A stretch of 41,391 nucleotides of DNA from Salinivirgaceae bacterium (GTDB taxonomy: Bacteria; Bacteroidota; Bacteroidia; Bacteroidales; SZUA-534): NCBI GenBank assembly GCA_027858735.1, contig JAQICC010000140.1:1-41391 (forward strand), in the 5' to 3' direction. Of the stretch, positions 1-8,005 are shown piece by piece. Position 1 is the stretch's first letter; each line of letters opens with the position of its first letter. The notes beneath the pieces are model-generated. The model searched no databases. It saw only the letters and a list, made by a program, of their open reading frames with translations, and was not told the origin of the DNA. A program made the position numbers and the translations under genes.

Positions 1-1
1 T

Positions 2-108
2 AAGAAAGCTCCAAGAATGAGGCTTTCGCAGCATTGAAAATCAGGAGTCCCGAAATCTCGGGATGACTGGTTGAAATGCAAGAGTAACGAAATTATTGGA
101 GCTTTCTT
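2..108. repeat. Palindromic intergenic element with 13-bp terminal inverted repeats
   Basis: Bases 2-14 (aagaaagctccaa) are the exact reverse complement of bases 96-108. Between them the two halves remain partly complementary around a central cccga-aatc-tcggg hairpin near 52-63, so the whole 107 bp can fold into one long imperfect stem. There is no ORF inside. The shape suits a MITE-like or REP-like non-coding repeat, but only one copy is visible and the left flank is outside the window. From 109 to 225 I see nothing further. Confidence 0.5.
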
Positions 109-225
109 GCTGAGACTAACTAAGGCTATGAAATAAATTTCTTTTTTAAAATGACAAAAAATATTTAAAATTCAACAGCTAAAACCACCAAGGATGATTA
201 TGGCACATGCTATTTAAATATAAGT

Positions 226-256
226 TTTATAAGTATAGCGCATTTCCCTATATTTG
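226..256 (+). promoter_or_regulatory. Bacteroidota-type promoter of the DUF3788 gene
   Basis: A -7 box TATATTTG lies at 249-256 and matches TAnnTTTG. A TTTA -33-like box lies 19 bp upstream at 226-229. Transcription would begin near 262, giving a leader of about 15 nt before the ATG at 278. This supports that ATG over the upstream TTG at 254. Confidence 0.5.
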
Positions 257-277
257 AATTCAACCAAACCAACCAAT

Positions 278-697
278 ATGGATTCAAGTGTTTTTATGGA
301 AAAGGAGCAAATTCCTACCCAAAAAGAATTATCAAAAAAACTTACCGATAAAATTAAATGGTGGCAACAAATTCGCGATTTTGTTTTTGAAAAATATCCC
401 AAAGCTGTCGAAGAATGGAACTTCCCGGGTAAAAAGTATGGCTGGAGTTTTCGGATAAAAGATAAAAAACGCGTCATTATTTATTTGCTGCCTCGCGAAG
501 GCAGTTTTATGGTAGCCTTTGTTTTTGGACAAAAGGCTTATACCCAAATAATGGAAACCGAAATTGACGAAAGTATAAAAACGGAACTCACGAATGCTCG
601 TGTTTATGCCGAGGGTAGAGGTATTCGTATTGCTGTTGATTCGGAAAGTGTGATTGAAGATATTGAGAGGTTGGTTGAGATTAAGCTTGCCTATTAG
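278..697 (+). CDS. DUF3788 family protein
   Basis: A 139-residue soluble protein with no signal peptide or membrane segment. The central stretch with WNFPGKKYGWSFR, then IIYLLPREGSFMVAFVFG, and the C-terminal YAEGRGIRI resemble the DUF3788 family, whose members are small cytoplasmic proteins of unknown biochemical role; the fold is often compared with the YdhG/DUF1801 group. I chose the ATG at 278 because the promoter -7 box overlaps the upstream TTG start. The gene is monocistronic and ends at a bidirectional terminator shared with the convergent polyprenyl synthase. The family assignment is from remembered motifs; no function can be stated. Confidence 0.75.
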   Translation: MDSSVFMEKEQIPTQKELSKKLTDKIKWWQQIRDFVFEKYPKAVEEWNFPGKKYGWSFRIKDKKRVIIYLLPREGSFMVAFVFGQKAYTQIMETEIDESIKTELTNARVYAEGRGIRIAVDSESVIEDIERLVEIKLAY

Positions 698-703
698 ATT
701 AAT

Positions 704-756
704 AAAGCCACAGATTCACAGATTAAGAAATTATTTAAATCTGTGGCTTCTTCTTC
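704..756. terminator. Bidirectional terminator between DUF3788 gene and polyprenyl synthase
   Basis: aagccacagatt (705-716) pairs with aatctgtggctt (738-749), a 12-bp stem. It is flanked by A-rich sequence on the left and a T/C-rich run on the right, so it can serve both convergent genes. Confidence 0.7.
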
Positions 757-760
757 TTTC

Positions 761-1735
761 CTATTTTTTCCTAGTAGTAGTATACTCCACCAATTCTACC
801 AACGACTTATTAGCATCGTTTTGGGGCAGGTTTGAAAGAATATCCAGAGCCTTGTTTTTATAGTTTATCATTATTTCTTTGGCATATTCAATACCGCCAT
901 TTTTGCGAACAAAGTCCATAATATCATCAACCATTTGCGTACTCTTGTTTTTGGTGCGCATCATTTTAAATATTTGCTTTTTCTCGGCTTTGGTACATTG
1001 GTTCATGGCATGAATAAAGGGCAAGGTCATTTTGCGTTCTTTAATATCGTTGCCCGAAGGTTTTCCGTAGCTGCCATTTCGATCATAATCAAACAAATCG
1101 TCACGAATTTGGAAAGCCATTCCTAAGGATTCACCCAATTCTTCCATTTGCGTAAAAGTTTGGCCATTAACACCAACTGAGTGTGTTCCGGCTGCAGTAC
1201 AAGCCACCATTAATGCCGCCGTTTTTTTGCGTATAATTTCAAAGTAGGTTTCTTCGTCAATATCAAGCTTGCGGGCTTTTTCTATTTGAATTAATTCACC
1301 CTCGCTCATTTCTTCAACAGCTTTCGATACAATTTTTAACAATTCAAATTGCTCTTTGTGAACGGCAAGCAAAAGTCCCTTGGCCAACAGGTAGTCGCCT
1401 AATAAAACGGCAATTTTATTCTTCCATAAAGCATTAATCGAGAAAAAGCCACGTCGCATGTTCGAGTCATCAACCACATCGTCGTGTACAAGTGTGGCTG
1501 TATGCATAAGTTCAATTAACGAGGCCGCATGGTAAGTTGATTCATTTACCTTGCCATTCATTTGGGCCGATAAAAAAACCAACATTGGGCGCATTTGTTT
1601 GCCCTTGCGCTTTAAAATATAGTTAATTATAACATTTAGCAGCGTTGCCTTACTCTTAAGGTAAGCCTTAAAATAAGGTTGAAAATTTTTCATTTCCTCT
1701 TTGATGGGAGCTTTTATGCTATCTACTGCCGACAT
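761..1735 (-). CDS. Polyprenyl diphosphate synthase (trans, IspB/HepT type)
   Basis: A 324-residue class I prenyltransferase that condenses isopentenyl diphosphate onto an allylic diphosphate, probably to make the menaquinone side chain. The first aspartate-rich motif is in LVHDDVVDDSNMRRG (about residues 82-96) and the second in QIRDDLFDYD (about 210-219). The N-terminal GKQMRPMLVFLSAQ corresponds to the substrate-binding GKxxRP motif. Length and motif order fit long-chain synthases. The product chain length cannot be read from the sequence. It is transcribed towards the DUF3788 gene and is separated by only 60 bp from the secreted protein gene upstream on the same strand, so the two may be co-transcribed. 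Confidence 0.88.
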   Translation of the reverse strand: MSAVDSIKAPIKEEMKNFQPYFKAYLKSKATLLNVIINYILKRKGKQMRPMLVFLSAQMNGKVNESTYHAASLIELMHTATLVHDDVVDDSNMRRGFFSINALWKNKIAVLLGDYLLAKGLLLAVHKEQFELLKIVSKAVEEMSEGELIQIEKARKLDIDEETYFEIIRKKTAALMVACTAAGTHSVGVNGQTFTQMEELGESLGMAFQIRDDLFDYDRNGSYGKPSGNDIKERKMTLPFIHAMNQCTKAEKKQIFKMMRTKNKSTQMVDDIMDFVRKNGGIEYAKEIMINYKNKALDILSNLPQNDANKSLVELVEYTTTRKK

Positions 1736-1795
1736 TTAGCGAATATTTTGGGTAAAAGTAATAATTAAATATAGTTATAGAATATTTTTTACTTC

Positions 1796-2380
1796 TTAAT
1801 CCGCTTTAAATTCAATTTGAAAATTTAAAATACTGTTTGGTATAGTCACTTTGTTAATATGTCCGTTTTTAAATTCAAACTCCATAGGATCGTCGGGGTG
1901 GAAAATATATATCGAACCGACTTTTTTTACAAAGGGTTGATATTTACCAGAATACTCGGAAAAAACGCTATCGTGTCCTCGATAATTCGTGAAGTAGTAA
2001 GGAATAAGGCTACTTGTTATGGGTTTATTATAATGAATAATTTCATTATTTGGAGTTTTTATAACATAAACCGAATTTTTTAAAACCGCAGAACAATAAT
2101 GGTAATTATTTCCATTTACATTAACATAAACAAGGCTTCTTTTTAGCTTTGAATTTGCAAATACAGCCTCAGCAAAATAGTTTATTTTATAAAAAGATAA
2201 AGCTTTAAGGGTCGATTCAAGTCGGTAACTTATGCTATCATTATTTCCAAAAGTTGTTTGAATGCCGCGCACTTCACCCAATTTAATCGATGTTGCTTTT
2301 ATTTCATAGCTTAGGATATCTTGCGCAAAGCATGAATAACTAAATAAAACAAGTATGCAGAATCCTTTAATTTTAGCCAT
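1796..2380 (-). CDS. Small secreted protein, DUF3108/DUF6134-like
   Basis: A 194-residue protein beginning MAKIKGFCILVLFSYSCFAQD, a clear signal peptide cleaved near residue 19. That is why I start at the ATG at 2380 and not 69 nt upstream. The mature part is rich in beta strands (SYEIKATSIKLGEVRG, YFAEAVFANSKL, NYHYCSAVLKN). The opening resembles periplasmic DUF3108/DUF6134 proteins, where a similar xYxvxxxGxxxG strand recurs. No catalytic motif is visible. It lies 60 bp upstream of the polyprenyl synthase on the same strand. The family call is tentative and the function unknown. Confidence 0.55.
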   Translation of the reverse strand: MAKIKGFCILVLFSYSCFAQDILSYEIKATSIKLGEVRGIQTTFGNNDSISYRLESTLKALSFYKINYFAEAVFANSKLKRSLVYVNVNGNNYHYCSAVLKNSVYVIKTPNNEIIHYNKPITSSLIPYYFTNYRGHDSVFSEYSGKYQPFVKKVGSIYIFHPDDPMEFEFKNGHINKVTIPNSILNFQIEFKAD

Positions 2381-2535
2381 ATTAAAACACATAGTTTTGG
2401 CCAATGGTAATTCGTTGAGAATAGTTACCTTTGTGCCGTTTAAAATCAAAGCACAATTTAATTTAAAACAGATTAAGTTTACGTGTATTTTGGGTTAATT
2501 ATTTTCAATAACAAAAACAAAAACAAAAAATAAAA

Positions 2536-2880
2536 ATGCATACTCCTACTCCCCGACAAAATAAAGTAGCCAGACTTATTCAAAAAGATATGAGTGATTT
2601 ACTTCAGAAGTATGCTCGCGACTGGTTTCCGGGTGTTTTAATAAGCGTATCGTCTGTTAGGGTTAGTCCCGATTACGGATTGGCTAAAGTTTATATTAGT
2701 ATTTTTCCTACCAACAGAAGCGAAGAGATTTTGGAGCGCCTACAAAAAGCGAATAAAGAAGTGCGGTATCAATTGGGGCAACGTGTGAAACACCAACTTC
2801 GTAAAATACCAGAGATTGTGATGTACAAAGATGATTCGCTTGATTATTTAGACAATATTGATAATTTATTAAAAGACTAA
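2536..2880 (+). CDS. rbfA: Ribosome-binding factor A
   Basis: A 114-residue protein of the usual RbfA length, a KH-domain factor that binds the 30S subunit and helps mature the 5' end of 16S rRNA. Visible features are the N-terminal RQNKVARLIQKDMSDLL, the strand VSSVRVSPDYGLAKVYISIF, and the C-terminal VKHQLRKIPEIVMYKDDSLDYLDNID, close to the family's LR.(V/T)P.l.F..D. It opens a + strand run with the methyltransferase (47 bp downstream) and the LolE-type permease. A TAnnTTTG box (TACCTTTG, 2426-2433) lies 100 bp upstream but has no well-spaced partner. Confidence 0.93.
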   Translation: MHTPTPRQNKVARLIQKDMSDLLQKYARDWFPGVLISVSSVRVSPDYGLAKVYISIFPTNRSEEILERLQKANKEVRYQLGQRVKHQLRKIPEIVMYKDDSLDYLDNIDNLLKD

Positions 2881-2927
2881 GCTCTAGTAAATTAAGAGTT
2901 TCAACTATTCGCAAAGAACTTATTGTA

Positions 2928-3698
2928 ATGAAGACCCTTATAAAAAATTTTAGCAGGTACATACCTCGACATATTCAACAGCAGTTTGCACATTTTATAT
3001 TAATTATATTGTCTCCGTTTTATAGGGGAAAAATAATTGAAGACCCTATTGACGGGAATACCTACCGTAAAATATTGCCATATGGGCAATTGAGTCCGCG
3101 TAAAAATGCTTTAGCTCCATTAAGTATGTCGTTAGAAAGGCATCGATTAATTTGGTTGTACTTAAAAGAAAAGACGGATTTTTTTAGCAATAAACATCGA
3201 ATGTTACATGTGGCACCGGAGTATTGTTTTTTGCGAAAATTTAAAAAACTTAAAAACATCGATTATGTTACCGGCGATTTAATTTCTCCGTGGGCCGATG
3301 TTAAAATGGATGTTCGTGACATTCCATTTGACGATAATGAATTTGATGTAGCCATGTGTAATCACGTTTTTGAACATGTTGACGAAGACCATTTGGCCAT
3401 GACCGAATTTTGTCGGGTATTAAAACCGGGTGGTTGGGCTATTTTTCAGGTACCTATTGATAATACTCTTCAAGTTACTTACGAAGATGCCTCAATAACC
3501 GATCCTAAAGAACGTGAAAAGGAGTTTTGGCAGCATGATCACGTGCGCCTTTATGGTAAAGATTATGGTAAACGTTTAGCAAAAGCTGGTTTTGAGGTTG
3601 AAGAAAACGACTATATTGAAGAGATTGGTGAGGAATTAGCAAAACGATACGCTTTGCCAATGGGTGAGATTCTTTATATTTGTCGTAAACCGATTTAA
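2928..3698 (+). CDS. Class I SAM-dependent methyltransferase (Methyltransf_11 type)
   Basis: A 256-residue Rossmann-fold methyltransferase. VTGDLISPWADVKMDVRDIPFDDNEFDVAMCNHVFEHV contains the acidic SAM-binding region, and EFCRVLKPGGWAIFQVP is the post-motif III LKPGG loop. Motif I is odd: the strand reads MLHVAPEYCFLRKF instead of the usual glycine-rich DxGxGxG, a variant known in some small bacterial methyltransferases. The C-terminal third (VRLYGKDYGKRLAKAGFEVEE) is typical of Methyltransf_11 proteins. The substrate is unknown. It lies between rbfA and the permease (9 bp upstream of the latter), so it is probably co-transcribed with them. Confidence 0.8.
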   Translation: MKTLIKNFSRYIPRHIQQQFAHFILIILSPFYRGKIIEDPIDGNTYRKILPYGQLSPRKNALAPLSMSLERHRLIWLYLKEKTDFFSNKHRMLHVAPEYCFLRKFKKLKNIDYVTGDLISPWADVKMDVRDIPFDDNEFDVAMCNHVFEHVDEDHLAMTEFCRVLKPGGWAIFQVPIDNTLQVTYEDASITDPKEREKEFWQHDHVRLYGKDYGKRLAKAGFEVEENDYIEEIGEELAKRYALPMGEILYICRKPI

Positions 3699-3707
3699 TC
3701 ATTCTTA

Positions 3708-4928
3708 ATGAACTTTTCTGCCTTTGTAGCTCGCAGGTATCTTTTCTCAAAAAAATCGCACAATGTAATCAATATCATTTCCATGATATCGGTTTTTGGT
3801 GTGGCTACAGTAACCATGTCACTTATAATTGTGCTTTCGTCTTTTAATGGGTTTGAAGATTTGCTTAAATCAGTATTTAGCACTTTCGATCCCGATTTAA
3901 AAATCACCATTAATGAAGGGAAAGTATTCGATTCGGAGGCTGATGCCATTAAAAGAGTAAAGTCGCTTGAATTTGTTGAGGTATTTTGCCCCACTCTAGA
4001 AGAGAATGTACTGCTTGAATACGATGAACGGAAACACCCGGCTGTAATAAAAGGCGTGCCTAAGGAATTTCAGCAAATGAGCGGTATTGATTCTATGATT
4101 GTAGAAGGGGAATATACCCTTAAACAAGGGGATATGAATTATGCCGTTTTGGGTGCCGGAGTGTCTTATTTTTTATCGGTTGGCCTCAATTTTATCGATC
4201 CTATTTTTGTTTACGTCCCTAAACGCTCAGGGCGAGTATCCTTAACCCCTTCAAAAGCCTTCAATAAGAAGTATATTTTTCCAAAGGGTATATTTCAAAT
4301 ACAGCAAGAAATTGACAGTAAATACATATTGGTTTCAATGGAATTTGCAAGAAGCTTGTTAAGCTATTCCACCGAAGTTTCAGCAATTGAAATTAAACTT
4401 AAGCCAAACAGCGATAATAATCAAGCTCAAAAAGAGATATCAGAAATTTTAGGAGATAAGTTTACCGTTAAAAACCAATTTCAGCAGCATGAAGTTCTAT
4501 ATCGAGTAATGAAATCGGAAAAATTTGCCATTTACCTCATACTTACTTTTATTCTCATTATAGCAAGTTTCAATATTATTGGATCTATTTCAATGCTAAT
4601 TATCGATAAAAAGGAGGATATAGCTACCCTGCGTAGCTTGGGTTTAGATAAGGATAAACTGCAGAAAATATTTTTATTTGAAGGATGGATGATTTGCATT
4701 GGTGGTGCATTAATCGGACTCGGATTAGGGGGCTTTATTTGTTGGTTACAGCAACAATTTCATTTGGTAAAGTTAAGCAGTATGGGTACTTTCTTAATCG
4801 ATTATTACCCGGTTGAAATGCAAGGATACGATTTTATTATTGTATTTATTACAGTTGGAGTAATTGGCTTGGTAGCTTCATGGTATCCGGTAAAATATTT
4901 TATTAACAGGTATTTGAAAGAGTTGTAG
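3708..4928 (+). CDS. LolE/FtsX-type ABC transporter permease
   Basis: A 406-residue inner-membrane protein of the MacB/LolC/E family. Topology is TM1 near residues 20-45 (NVINIISMISVFGVATVTMSLIIVLSS), a periplasmic domain of about 220 residues, then three C-terminal TM segments near 273-300, 325-350 and 375-395. The N-terminal AFVARRYLFSKKSHNVINIIS is typical of LolC/LolE proteins, which extract lipoproteins from the inner membrane with the ATPase LolD. No ATPase gene is adjacent, so its partner must be encoded elsewhere. Lipoprotein release is the likely role but is inferred from family resemblance. It starts 9 bp after the methyltransferase, suggesting translational coupling. Confidence 0.82.
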   Translation: MNFSAFVARRYLFSKKSHNVINIISMISVFGVATVTMSLIIVLSSFNGFEDLLKSVFSTFDPDLKITINEGKVFDSEADAIKRVKSLEFVEVFCPTLEENVLLEYDERKHPAVIKGVPKEFQQMSGIDSMIVEGEYTLKQGDMNYAVLGAGVSYFLSVGLNFIDPIFVYVPKRSGRVSLTPSKAFNKKYIFPKGIFQIQQEIDSKYILVSMEFARSLLSYSTEVSAIEIKLKPNSDNNQAQKEISEILGDKFTVKNQFQQHEVLYRVMKSEKFAIYLILTFILIIASFNIIGSISMLIIDKKEDIATLRSLGLDKDKLQKIFLFEGWMICIGGALIGLGLGGFICWLQQQFHLVKLSSMGTFLIDYYPVEMQGYDFIIVFITVGVIGLVASWYPVKYFINRYLKEL

Positions 4929-4951
4929 TAATTGTATATAATTGAACTCTG

Positions 4952-5315
4952 ATGGATAAAGAAAATGCTATAAAATTATTTCATGATCAAAGAATAAGAG
5001 TAGTCTGGGATGATGATACCGAAAAATGGTTTTTTTCTATTGTTGATGTTGTTGGGGTTTTATCGGAAAGTCCCAATCCAAGAAAGTATTGGAGTGTATT
5101 AAAAACTCGGCTTAAAAAAGAAGGTAGTGAGTTGACTACAATTTGTAGTCAACTGAAAATGCAGTCAAAGAATGGAAAATATTATAAGACTGATGTTACT
5201 GATACAGAGTAGTTACTGAGGGGTTGAAGAAAAAACAGGAAAAAGAATTGTTTCACCAAAGAATGCTAAAGAATTAGGCGAGACTAAGGGTGGAGATAAA
5301 GAATTGGAACCATAA
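4952..5315 (+). pseudogene. BRO-family protein gene, broken by nonsense mutation and internal deletion
   Basis: The first 86 codons read MDKENAIKLFHDQRIRVVWD and continue with WFFSIVDVVGVLSES and SQLKMQSKNGKYYKTDVTDTE, the N-terminal BRO domain found in many Bacteroidota proteins of about 280 residues. TAG at 5210-5212 falls where relatives have CAG; after it the frame still reads Leu-Leu-Arg (tta ctg agg), as in DTEQLLR. The middle of the gene is then missing, and in another frame the stretch 5226-5315 reads EEKTGKRIVSPKNAKELGET, ending GGDKELEP, like the usual C-terminus of such proteins. So a point nonsense mutation and a deletion of most of the gene have both occurred. An 86-residue fragment could still be made. 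Confidence 0.75.
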
Positions 5316-5326
5316 AACATACGAAA

Positions 5327-6511
5327 GTGAAAGCAACTGTAAATATTTTTATAACCTTAATTGTATTGGTGATTCTTTCTTTTAAAAGCTCTGCCAATGC
5401 GCAATTAGAAAAAATCGATTCGCTAAGTGAATATTCCTATATATCGCTTTTAACTTGCGACCCGGGTGATCAGCTTTATTCAGTATTTGGTCATAGTGCC
5501 ATTGGGGTGGTCGATCCTGAGCAAAAACTTGCGGTGGTTTTTAACTACGGAACCTTTAGTTTTAAGGTAGCGTTTTTTTATGCAAAGTTTGCTTCTGGTA
5601 AATTGTTGTATCAATTAAGTGCGGTGCCATATCAGCGATTTTTACGAGAGTACAAGTATGAACAGCGAATGGTGAATGAGGATATTCTGAACCTCTCAAC
5701 GTATCAAAAACAAAGGTTATTTGATTTATTAAAGGAGAACTATAAACCTGAAAACAGAAAATATCAATACGATTTCTTTTTTGATAATTGCGCCACCCGA
5801 ATTCTCGATATTTTTTACGAAGCTCTGGATGATAGTTTGCAATATATAGCGGCTAATAATGCTGAAATAAAAACACACCGCAATTTAATCGATGAATGCT
5901 TAGTTGATAGTTATTGGAGCGATTTAGGGATAGATATTGTTTTAGGATCGGTAATAGACCGGCCTACAACTGATAGAGAGAAGTCTTTTTTACCTGATTA
6001 CCTTTCAGAATATATAAATAATTGTACTGTCGAGGGAAAACCCTTCGTTAGGACAAGTAGAAAGTTGGTGAAAGAATCCGCTACTTTTAAAGCAACACCT
6101 TGGTTGGTGCGACCCCAACTGGTATTTTGGGTTTTATTTATTATGGTAACATTACTCACCATATTATTCCGTTCAAAACCGTGGGTTATTGGCGACCGCA
6201 TTGTATTTGGTGTATTTGGTATTTTAGGCATAATCGTATTCCTTATGATGTTTGCAACAGATCATGATGCCGCAGCAAAAAACTTTAACATTATTTGGGC
6301 ACATCCACTCTATCTTGTCTATGCATGGCTTATTGGGAGTAAGCATAAAAAAGCCCTAAAATGGGCATCGATTGTCATACTAGCTGTTAACATTCTTGTT
6401 TTGTTTGGCTGGAATACTATACCACAGATGTACCATATTGCTTTTATTCCACTAATTGGTATTATTATTTTACGAAGCGGAATAATCGCTTTAAGGTATA
6501 AATGGGCTTAA
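5327..6511 (+). CDS. DUF4105 (Lnb N-terminal-like) membrane protein
   Basis: A 394-residue protein with a signal peptide (residues 1-25, ending SSANAQ), an extracytoplasmic domain to about residue 260, and roughly five hydrophobic helices at the C-terminus (about 266-390). The first half has the DUF4105 hallmarks: LLTCDPGDQLYSVFGHSAIGV with its conserved His, FNYGTFSF, and YDFFFDNCATRILD with a conserved Asn-Cys. The His and Cys suggest a papain-like/NlpC-type fold, though activity is unproven. A GTG start is used because no in-frame ATG lies nearby. It follows the BRO remnant by 11 bp and precedes the cyclophilin-like gene by 22 bp. Confidence 0.8.
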   Translation: MKATVNIFITLIVLVILSFKSSANAQLEKIDSLSEYSYISLLTCDPGDQLYSVFGHSAIGVVDPEQKLAVVFNYGTFSFKVAFFYAKFASGKLLYQLSAVPYQRFLREYKYEQRMVNEDILNLSTYQKQRLFDLLKENYKPENRKYQYDFFFDNCATRILDIFYEALDDSLQYIAANNAEIKTHRNLIDECLVDSYWSDLGIDIVLGSVIDRPTTDREKSFLPDYLSEYINNCTVEGKPFVRTSRKLVKESATFKATPWLVRPQLVFWVLFIMVTLLTILFRSKPWVIGDRIVFGVFGILGIIVFLMMFATDHDAAAKNFNIIWAHPLYLVYAWLIGSKHKKALKWASIVILAVNILVLFGWNTIPQMYHIAFIPLIGIIILRSGIIALRYKWA

Positions 6512-6533
6512 TTTTAAACCAAAAAACTAGTGA

Positions 6534-6905
6534 ATGAAAATAAAAATAACCATTGCAGACAAAATTTTTAATGCTGAATTAGCAGATACAGAAACTGGCA
6601 AAGCTATTTATAAGAATTTGCCTATTAACTCAAGGGTAAATGTATGGGGGAGTGAACTTTATTTTGCAACTAATGTTTCGGCCAGCATTGAATCAGATGC
6701 AAAAACAGTTTTAAATATTGGTGATTTGGCATTTTATCCACCTATGCAGGCATTTTGTATTTTCTTTGGCTCAACTCCGGTAAGTAGCGGAGAAAATCCT
6801 GAAGCGGCTGGTCCGGTTAATGTTTTTGGGCACTTAATAAATAACAATATTAATGACTTGCAAAGTTTAAAAGACGGTTCTGATGTTGTAGTGGAGCGAT
6901 TGTAA
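6534..6905 (+). CDS. Cyclophilin-like fold protein
   Basis: A 123-residue cytosolic protein. MKIKITIADKIFNAELADTE, GDLAFYPPMQAFCIFFGSTP and NVFGHLINNNINDLQSL match the compact cyclophilin-like family (TM1367 type), which has the beta-barrel of cyclophilins but lacks the prolyl-isomerase active-site residues. The conserved features seen are the G(D/E)LAYYPP-like loop, the xxFGxTP loop and the xxxGxL stretch. Ligand and role are unknown. It is 22 bp downstream of the DUF4105 gene and may share its transcript. Confidence 0.75.
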   Translation: MKIKITIADKIFNAELADTETGKAIYKNLPINSRVNVWGSELYFATNVSASIESDAKTVLNIGDLAFYPPMQAFCIFFGSTPVSSGENPEAAGPVNVFGHLINNNINDLQSLKDGSDVVVERL

Positions 6906-6970
6906 ACTTAGCCTTTGGACAGCAGGTTGCCTGATCCGTTTATCATTATCGGATGGCCTCATCCGATTTC

Positions 6971-7819
6971 CTATATATACCTGACATAGGCAATATGCTT
7001 ACTATCAGGAGACCATGAGTTTACATTTATAGTGCCTTGTCCACCAAAAAATTCATCTGTAATATCTGTAATTTGTTCGGTTTCTAAGTCTTGAATACGC
7101 AATTTCACTTGTTGCCCAAATGGGTGACCTTCGCCTTGATCTTTAATATAGCAGAGGTATACCATTTTCTTATTGTCAGGTGAAAAGTGCGGAAACCAAT
7201 TGGAATGCTTATCATCGGTTATTTGAGTTTGTTCTGATCCATCAGCCCTCATTCTCCATAGCTCCATGATACCAGAATCGTATGAATTGTAGTAAATGTA
7301 TTTTCCATTAGGAGCGTATTCAGCTCCATCATGTTGTTTCGGTGAATTTGTTAACTGAGTTTCTTCGCCCCCTTTTGCAGGAATTGAATAAATATCCCAT
7401 TGCCCCTTTCTTAGAGCGGTATAAACTAGGGTCTTTCCATCGGGTGACCAGCCATGCCAAAACGATGAATTGGTTGAGGTAATTAATTTAGGAATACCAC
7501 CGTTAATTGGTAAGGTATATATTTTTGAACTTTGCCAGGCAAGGGGTTTAGACTTATCACCGTCTTCATGGCTAATTACTATATGCGAACCATCGGGCGA
7601 AATACCATGATCGTTGTTGCATGTTGTAGCAAAATCAGTATTTATTACTTCTTTTCTCGGGTTGTTGAGGTAAATACGATATAGTTTACCTCCTCCATTA
7701 ACTAAAAGATATTCATCTTTACTCCAGTTGGGAGCTTCTAAATGATCAGAGTCTTCCCAAACTATTTCTCTACTACCCGTTTGGATATTTAATATTTCAA
7801 TAATGGTTTTGGTTTTCAT
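6971..7819 (-). CDS. TolB-like PD40 beta-propeller protein
   Basis: A 282-residue beta-propeller made of PD40 (WD40-like) repeats. Repeated signatures are APNWSKDEYLLVNG, GISPDGSHIVISH, GWSPDGKTLVYTA, YAPNGKYIYYNS, HFSPDNKKMVYLC and SWSPDSKHIAYVR, about six blades. It lacks a signal peptide, so unlike TolB itself it is probably cytosolic. Such stand-alone proteins occur in Bacteroidota and have no settled function. An intergenic stretch of 186 bp with phased CGCAAAG repeats separates it from the dihydrouridine synthase upstream. Confidence 0.82.
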   Translation of the reverse strand: MKTKTIIEILNIQTGSREIVWEDSDHLEAPNWSKDEYLLVNGGGKLYRIYLNNPRKEVINTDFATTCNNDHGISPDGSHIVISHEDGDKSKPLAWQSSKIYTLPINGGIPKLITSTNSSFWHGWSPDGKTLVYTALRKGQWDIYSIPAKGGEETQLTNSPKQHDGAEYAPNGKYIYYNSYDSGIMELWRMRADGSEQTQITDDKHSNWFPHFSPDNKKMVYLCYIKDQGEGHPFGQQVKLRIQDLETEQITDITDEFFGGQGTINVNSWSPDSKHIAYVRYI

Positions 7820-7875
7820 AAAATGCTATTTAAAAAAAATTGAAAGTACACAAAATTTTTAAAAAGGCTTAGTTC

Positions 7876-7913
7876 ACGCAAAGATAGCAAAGCCTAACGC
7901 AAAGAGTCCAAAG
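7876..7913. repeat. Short phased CGCAAAG-type repeats
   Basis: Four copies of an (a)NgcAAAG-like unit (7876 acgcaaag, 7886 agcaaag, 7897 acgcaaag, 7907 tccaaag) recur with a period of 10-11 bp, one helical turn. They sit in the gap between the dihydrouridine synthase and propeller genes. Similar AAAG tracts are common in Bacteroidota intergenic DNA; the function is unknown. Confidence 0.4.
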
Positions 7914-8005
7914 AATAAGAAACTAAGATTATGCCCTCACGTTCTCTTTTCCCTTTTGATTTGAGTCCTTTGTGTGGTATTTTTTTTACATGATTGCGGC
8001 AAACT

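Noticed and set aside
4952-5315. Prophage edge suggested by a BRO-family gene
   Set aside because: No integrase, structural phage gene or attachment repeat is nearby; flanking genes are ordinary chromosomal ones.
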